Assembly (NCBI GenBank): GCA_018065815.1
Contig: JAGHSP010000231.1
Span: 1-14,396 of the forward strand
Direction: 5' to 3'
DNA from: Candidatus Sodaliphilus limicaballi
Lineage (GTDB): Bacteria; Bacteroidota; Bacteroidia; Bacteroidales; Muribaculaceae
Length of the DNA: 14,396 nt
Shown: positions 13,027 to 14,396 of the stretch, piece by piece
Layout: every line of letters starts with the position of its first letter
Numbering within the stretch: the stretch's first letter is position 1
The notes under the pieces: generated by a model
What the model was told of the DNA's origin: nothing
The model's database searches: none
What the model saw: only the letters and a program-made list of their open reading frames with translations
Program-made: the position numbers and the translations under genes

Positions 13027-14109
13027 ATGAAGCGCAAGTTATACATATTCAACCCCGAGAACGACATGGCACTGGGGTGCGGCAAGGACAGTTACAATGC
13101 CCCGAAATGGGCATTGCAGTGGCGTCACGACCTTGAACTGCTGGCAGGGTATCTTGCCAGCGAGGGAAGCATGGTGCTTGCCCGCGACGCCCAGGCGGCG
13201 CAGCGTTGGCTTGACAGCCGCCATCTGGAAGTTGAGGCCATCGACGCCAGCATGCTGCATGCACTGCGCGACATCGAAATCGTGCCCTGGGGGTGGAGCA
13301 TGCCGCTGTGCAAAGAGCTTGCCCTCGCCGGTATGCACAGGTCATTGCTGCCCTCGCCCGAGGAAATGGCCACAGTGCGCGACCTTGCCCACCGGCGCAC
13401 ATCGATCGCGGTGCACGAGGCAATGAGGCAAGAAATGAATCGTGACTTCTCCCCTATCCCGGTGGAACTGGGCAATAGCAGCGACGTGCTGCAATGGGCA
13501 CTCGCCCACCCCGGTTGCTACATCAAGACTCCGTGGAGCGGTAGCGGGCGCGGCGTGTATCGTGCCATCGATGCCGGCACCGAGCAGTTTGAGCGGTGGT
13601 GTGCCGGGGCGATTGCACGCCAGGGAAGCGTGCTGTGTGAGGAAGCGCTCGACAAGGTGCTGGACTTCGCGCTGGAATATCATTGCGATGCGGTAAATGG
13701 TTGCCAGTTTGCTGGTTACTCGGTATTCAAGAGCGACGAGCAGAGCCAGTATGGCTGCGGCATCGTGGATCAGCCAAGCGCGCTGCGTCATGCGATTGCA
13801 AGCCTTTATCCTGGCATAGATGCAGTCAACGAGGCTATGAGACGGGTTATAGAACGGCTCATAGCTCCGCATTATAGCGGTTATCTGGGAGTAGATATGC
13901 TGCTCTATCGCAAGGGCGGTGCGATAGATATAGACCCCTGTGTGGAGGTAAACCTGCGCTGCACGATGGGCCTAGTGACCAGCATGCTAGGCGAGCGACA
14001 CGCTATGAGAGGCTCATTCTCAATAGTTCCTGCCAGCGATGCCACTCAAGCGCTTACACCTATATATAAAAACACCCGCCACGTGGCGCAGATTAAGGAT
14101 GAAGGATGA
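13027..14109 (+). CDS. ATP-grasp-like protein, specific function unknown
   Basis: A 360-residue cytosolic protein with ATP-grasp features; I do not recognise a named enzyme. It opens with LYIFNPENDMALG (5-17), a motif I recall from uncharacterised Bacteroidales proteins. The ATP-grasp part shows CYIKTPWSGSGRGVYR from 164 (Lys167 and the Gly/Ser-rich loop 171-176), VLCEEALDKVLDFALEY at 202-218, GYLGVDMLLY at 285-294 with Asp290, and CVEVNLRCTMG at 305-315 with Glu308, Asn309 and Arg311, the usual Mg-ATP ligand segment. It would ligate a carboxylate to a nucleophile, substrate unknown. The ATG at 13027 is chosen because the upstream TTG lies in the -7 box. The last codons (IKDEG and TGA) lie inside a heptamer array. 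Confidence 0.8.
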   Translation: MKRKLYIFNPENDMALGCGKDSYNAPKWALQWRHDLELLAGYLASEGSMVLARDAQAAQRWLDSRHLEVEAIDASMLHALRDIEIVPWGWSMPLCKELALAGMHRSLLPSPEEMATVRDLAHRRTSIAVHEAMRQEMNRDFSPIPVELGNSSDVLQWALAHPGCYIKTPWSGSGRGVYRAIDAGTEQFERWCAGAIARQGSVLCEEALDKVLDFALEYHCDAVNGCQFAGYSVFKSDEQSQYGCGIVDQPSALRHAIASLYPGIDAVNEAMRRVIERLIAPHYSGYLGVDMLLYRKGGAIDIDPCVEVNLRCTMGLVTSMLGERHAMRGSFSIVPASDATQALTPIYKNTRHVAQIKDEG

Positions 14110-14160
14110 GAGATGAGAGATGAGAGATGAAGGATTAAGGATTAAGGATTAAGGATTAAG
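14091..14160 (+). repeat. Heptamer minisatellite, 10 copies, containing the ATP-grasp gene stop codon
   Basis: Ten contiguous units: GATTAAG, GATGAAG, three GATGAGA, GATGAAG, then four GATTAAG. The TGA stop (14107-14109) is inside the third unit, so the protein's C-terminus is encoded by the array. Confidence 0.97.
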
Positions 14161-14226
14161 GATGCTAACCCATCACTCATCTACGCTCAGGCATCTCGCG
14201 CAGTAGTAGCACAGCACTCGCGTGCA

Positions 14227-14396
14227 CGACGGGGAACCCGTCGCACTGCATCGTAACCGGCGGTCGCCAGACCGTCGGACAGGGAGCCAGACCATCGGAC
14301 AGGGAGCCAGACCGTCGGACAGGGAGCCAGACCATCGGATGGAAAACCATCTACCAATCGACCTCGGCAGAGGTCGCACTGCATCGTAACCGATTC
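14227..14396. repeat. Hairpin-linker repeat array, copy B (runs off the window)
   Basis: Stems in order: CGACGGG-GAA-CCCGTCG (14227-14243), CCGGCGGTC-GCCA-GACCGTCGG (14257-14278, one G:T), GATGG-AAAA-CCATC (14338-14351), CGACCTC-GGCA-GAGGTCG (14359-14376). The 19-mer TCGCACTGCATCGTAACCG occurs exactly twice (14241-14259, 14374-14392), each time directly after a hairpin. Confidence 0.88.
14267..14340. repeat. 20-bp tandem repeat, about 3.7 copies
   Basis: Unit AGGGAGCCAGACCRTCGGAC. The R alternates G, A, G, A along the array, suggesting duplication of a 40-bp dimer. It grew from the right arm of the second hairpin of copy B. Confidence 0.93.

Larger units (their letters stand above)
14110..14396. 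other. Repeat-filled gene-free right edge
   Basis: After the heptamer array, about 14165-14226 shows nothing recognised, followed by the hairpin-linker array to the window end. Open frames here on the minus strand are products of the 20-bp repeats (periodic Trp-Ser-Gly/Leu-Ala-Pro patterns) and are not supported. Confidence 0.8.

Noticed and set aside
14267..14340. CRISPR array
   Set aside because: The 20-bp units are contiguous with no spacers, and no cas genes are nearby.
14173..14384. Minus-strand open frames with periodic Trp-Ser-Gly-like repeats
   Set aside because: They are translations of the 20-bp tandem repeat and hairpins in two frames.

Overview
The window looks like chromosomal DNA of a gut-type Bacteroidales bacterium, most plausibly Muribaculaceae or Prevotellaceae. 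The reasons are several promoters of the Bacteroidetes form TTG-N20/21-TAnnTTTG, starts without clear Shine-Dalgarno sequences, many dispersed hairpin repeats, and typical families: a GH35/GH43-like pair, a four-helix-bundle protein with a C4 zinc finger, and a secreted protein tail at the left edge. No rRNA, CRISPR, integrase or intact transposase is visible.

Layout. Bases 1-99 are the end of a plus-strand secreted-protein gene with a strong terminator. Bases 326-5343 hold a minus-strand cluster read right to left: tsaC-like threonylcarbamoyl-AMP synthase, a polyprenyl glycosylphosphotransferase, a ClC chloride channel/transporter and fmt. From a divergent promoter region, 5522-6742 encodes a small exported FMN-binding protein and a TrmH/SpoU methyltransferase. 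A 379-base hairpin-rich gap follows. Bases 7122-10422 hold a minus-strand sugar-hydrolase pair (GH43-like, then GH35 beta-galactosidase). Plus-strand genes at 10575-11987 encode the four-helix/zinc-finger protein and a phosphopantetheinyl transferase. A 538-base repeat-rich gap leads to a minus-strand tRNA-Arg(ACG), a 67-residue membrane protein, and a plus-strand ATP-grasp-like enzyme (13027-14109). The right edge is again a repeat region.

The genes are mostly housekeeping (initiator tRNA formylation, t6A modification, RNA methylation, carrier-protein activation) plus surface-polysaccharide and glycan-degrading functions. They do not form one obvious new system.

The most unusual signals are non-coding. 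(1) Three purine-rich 7- or 8-bp minisatellites begin at, or inside, the stop codon of tsaC, the ClC gene and the ATP-grasp gene, always in the same orientation relative to the gene; one also lies just upstream of the predicted promoter of the polysaccharide-initiating enzyme. (2) At least ten short hairpins with exactly 3-base loops fill the gaps, some linked by a conserved 19-mer. (3) A 154-bp MITE-like element has perfect 18-bp inverted ends and contains three of these hairpins. (4) Three genes have TAnnTTTG exactly five bases before ATG, which predicts leaderless or nearly leaderless mRNAs. All functional readings are from sequence inspection alone.
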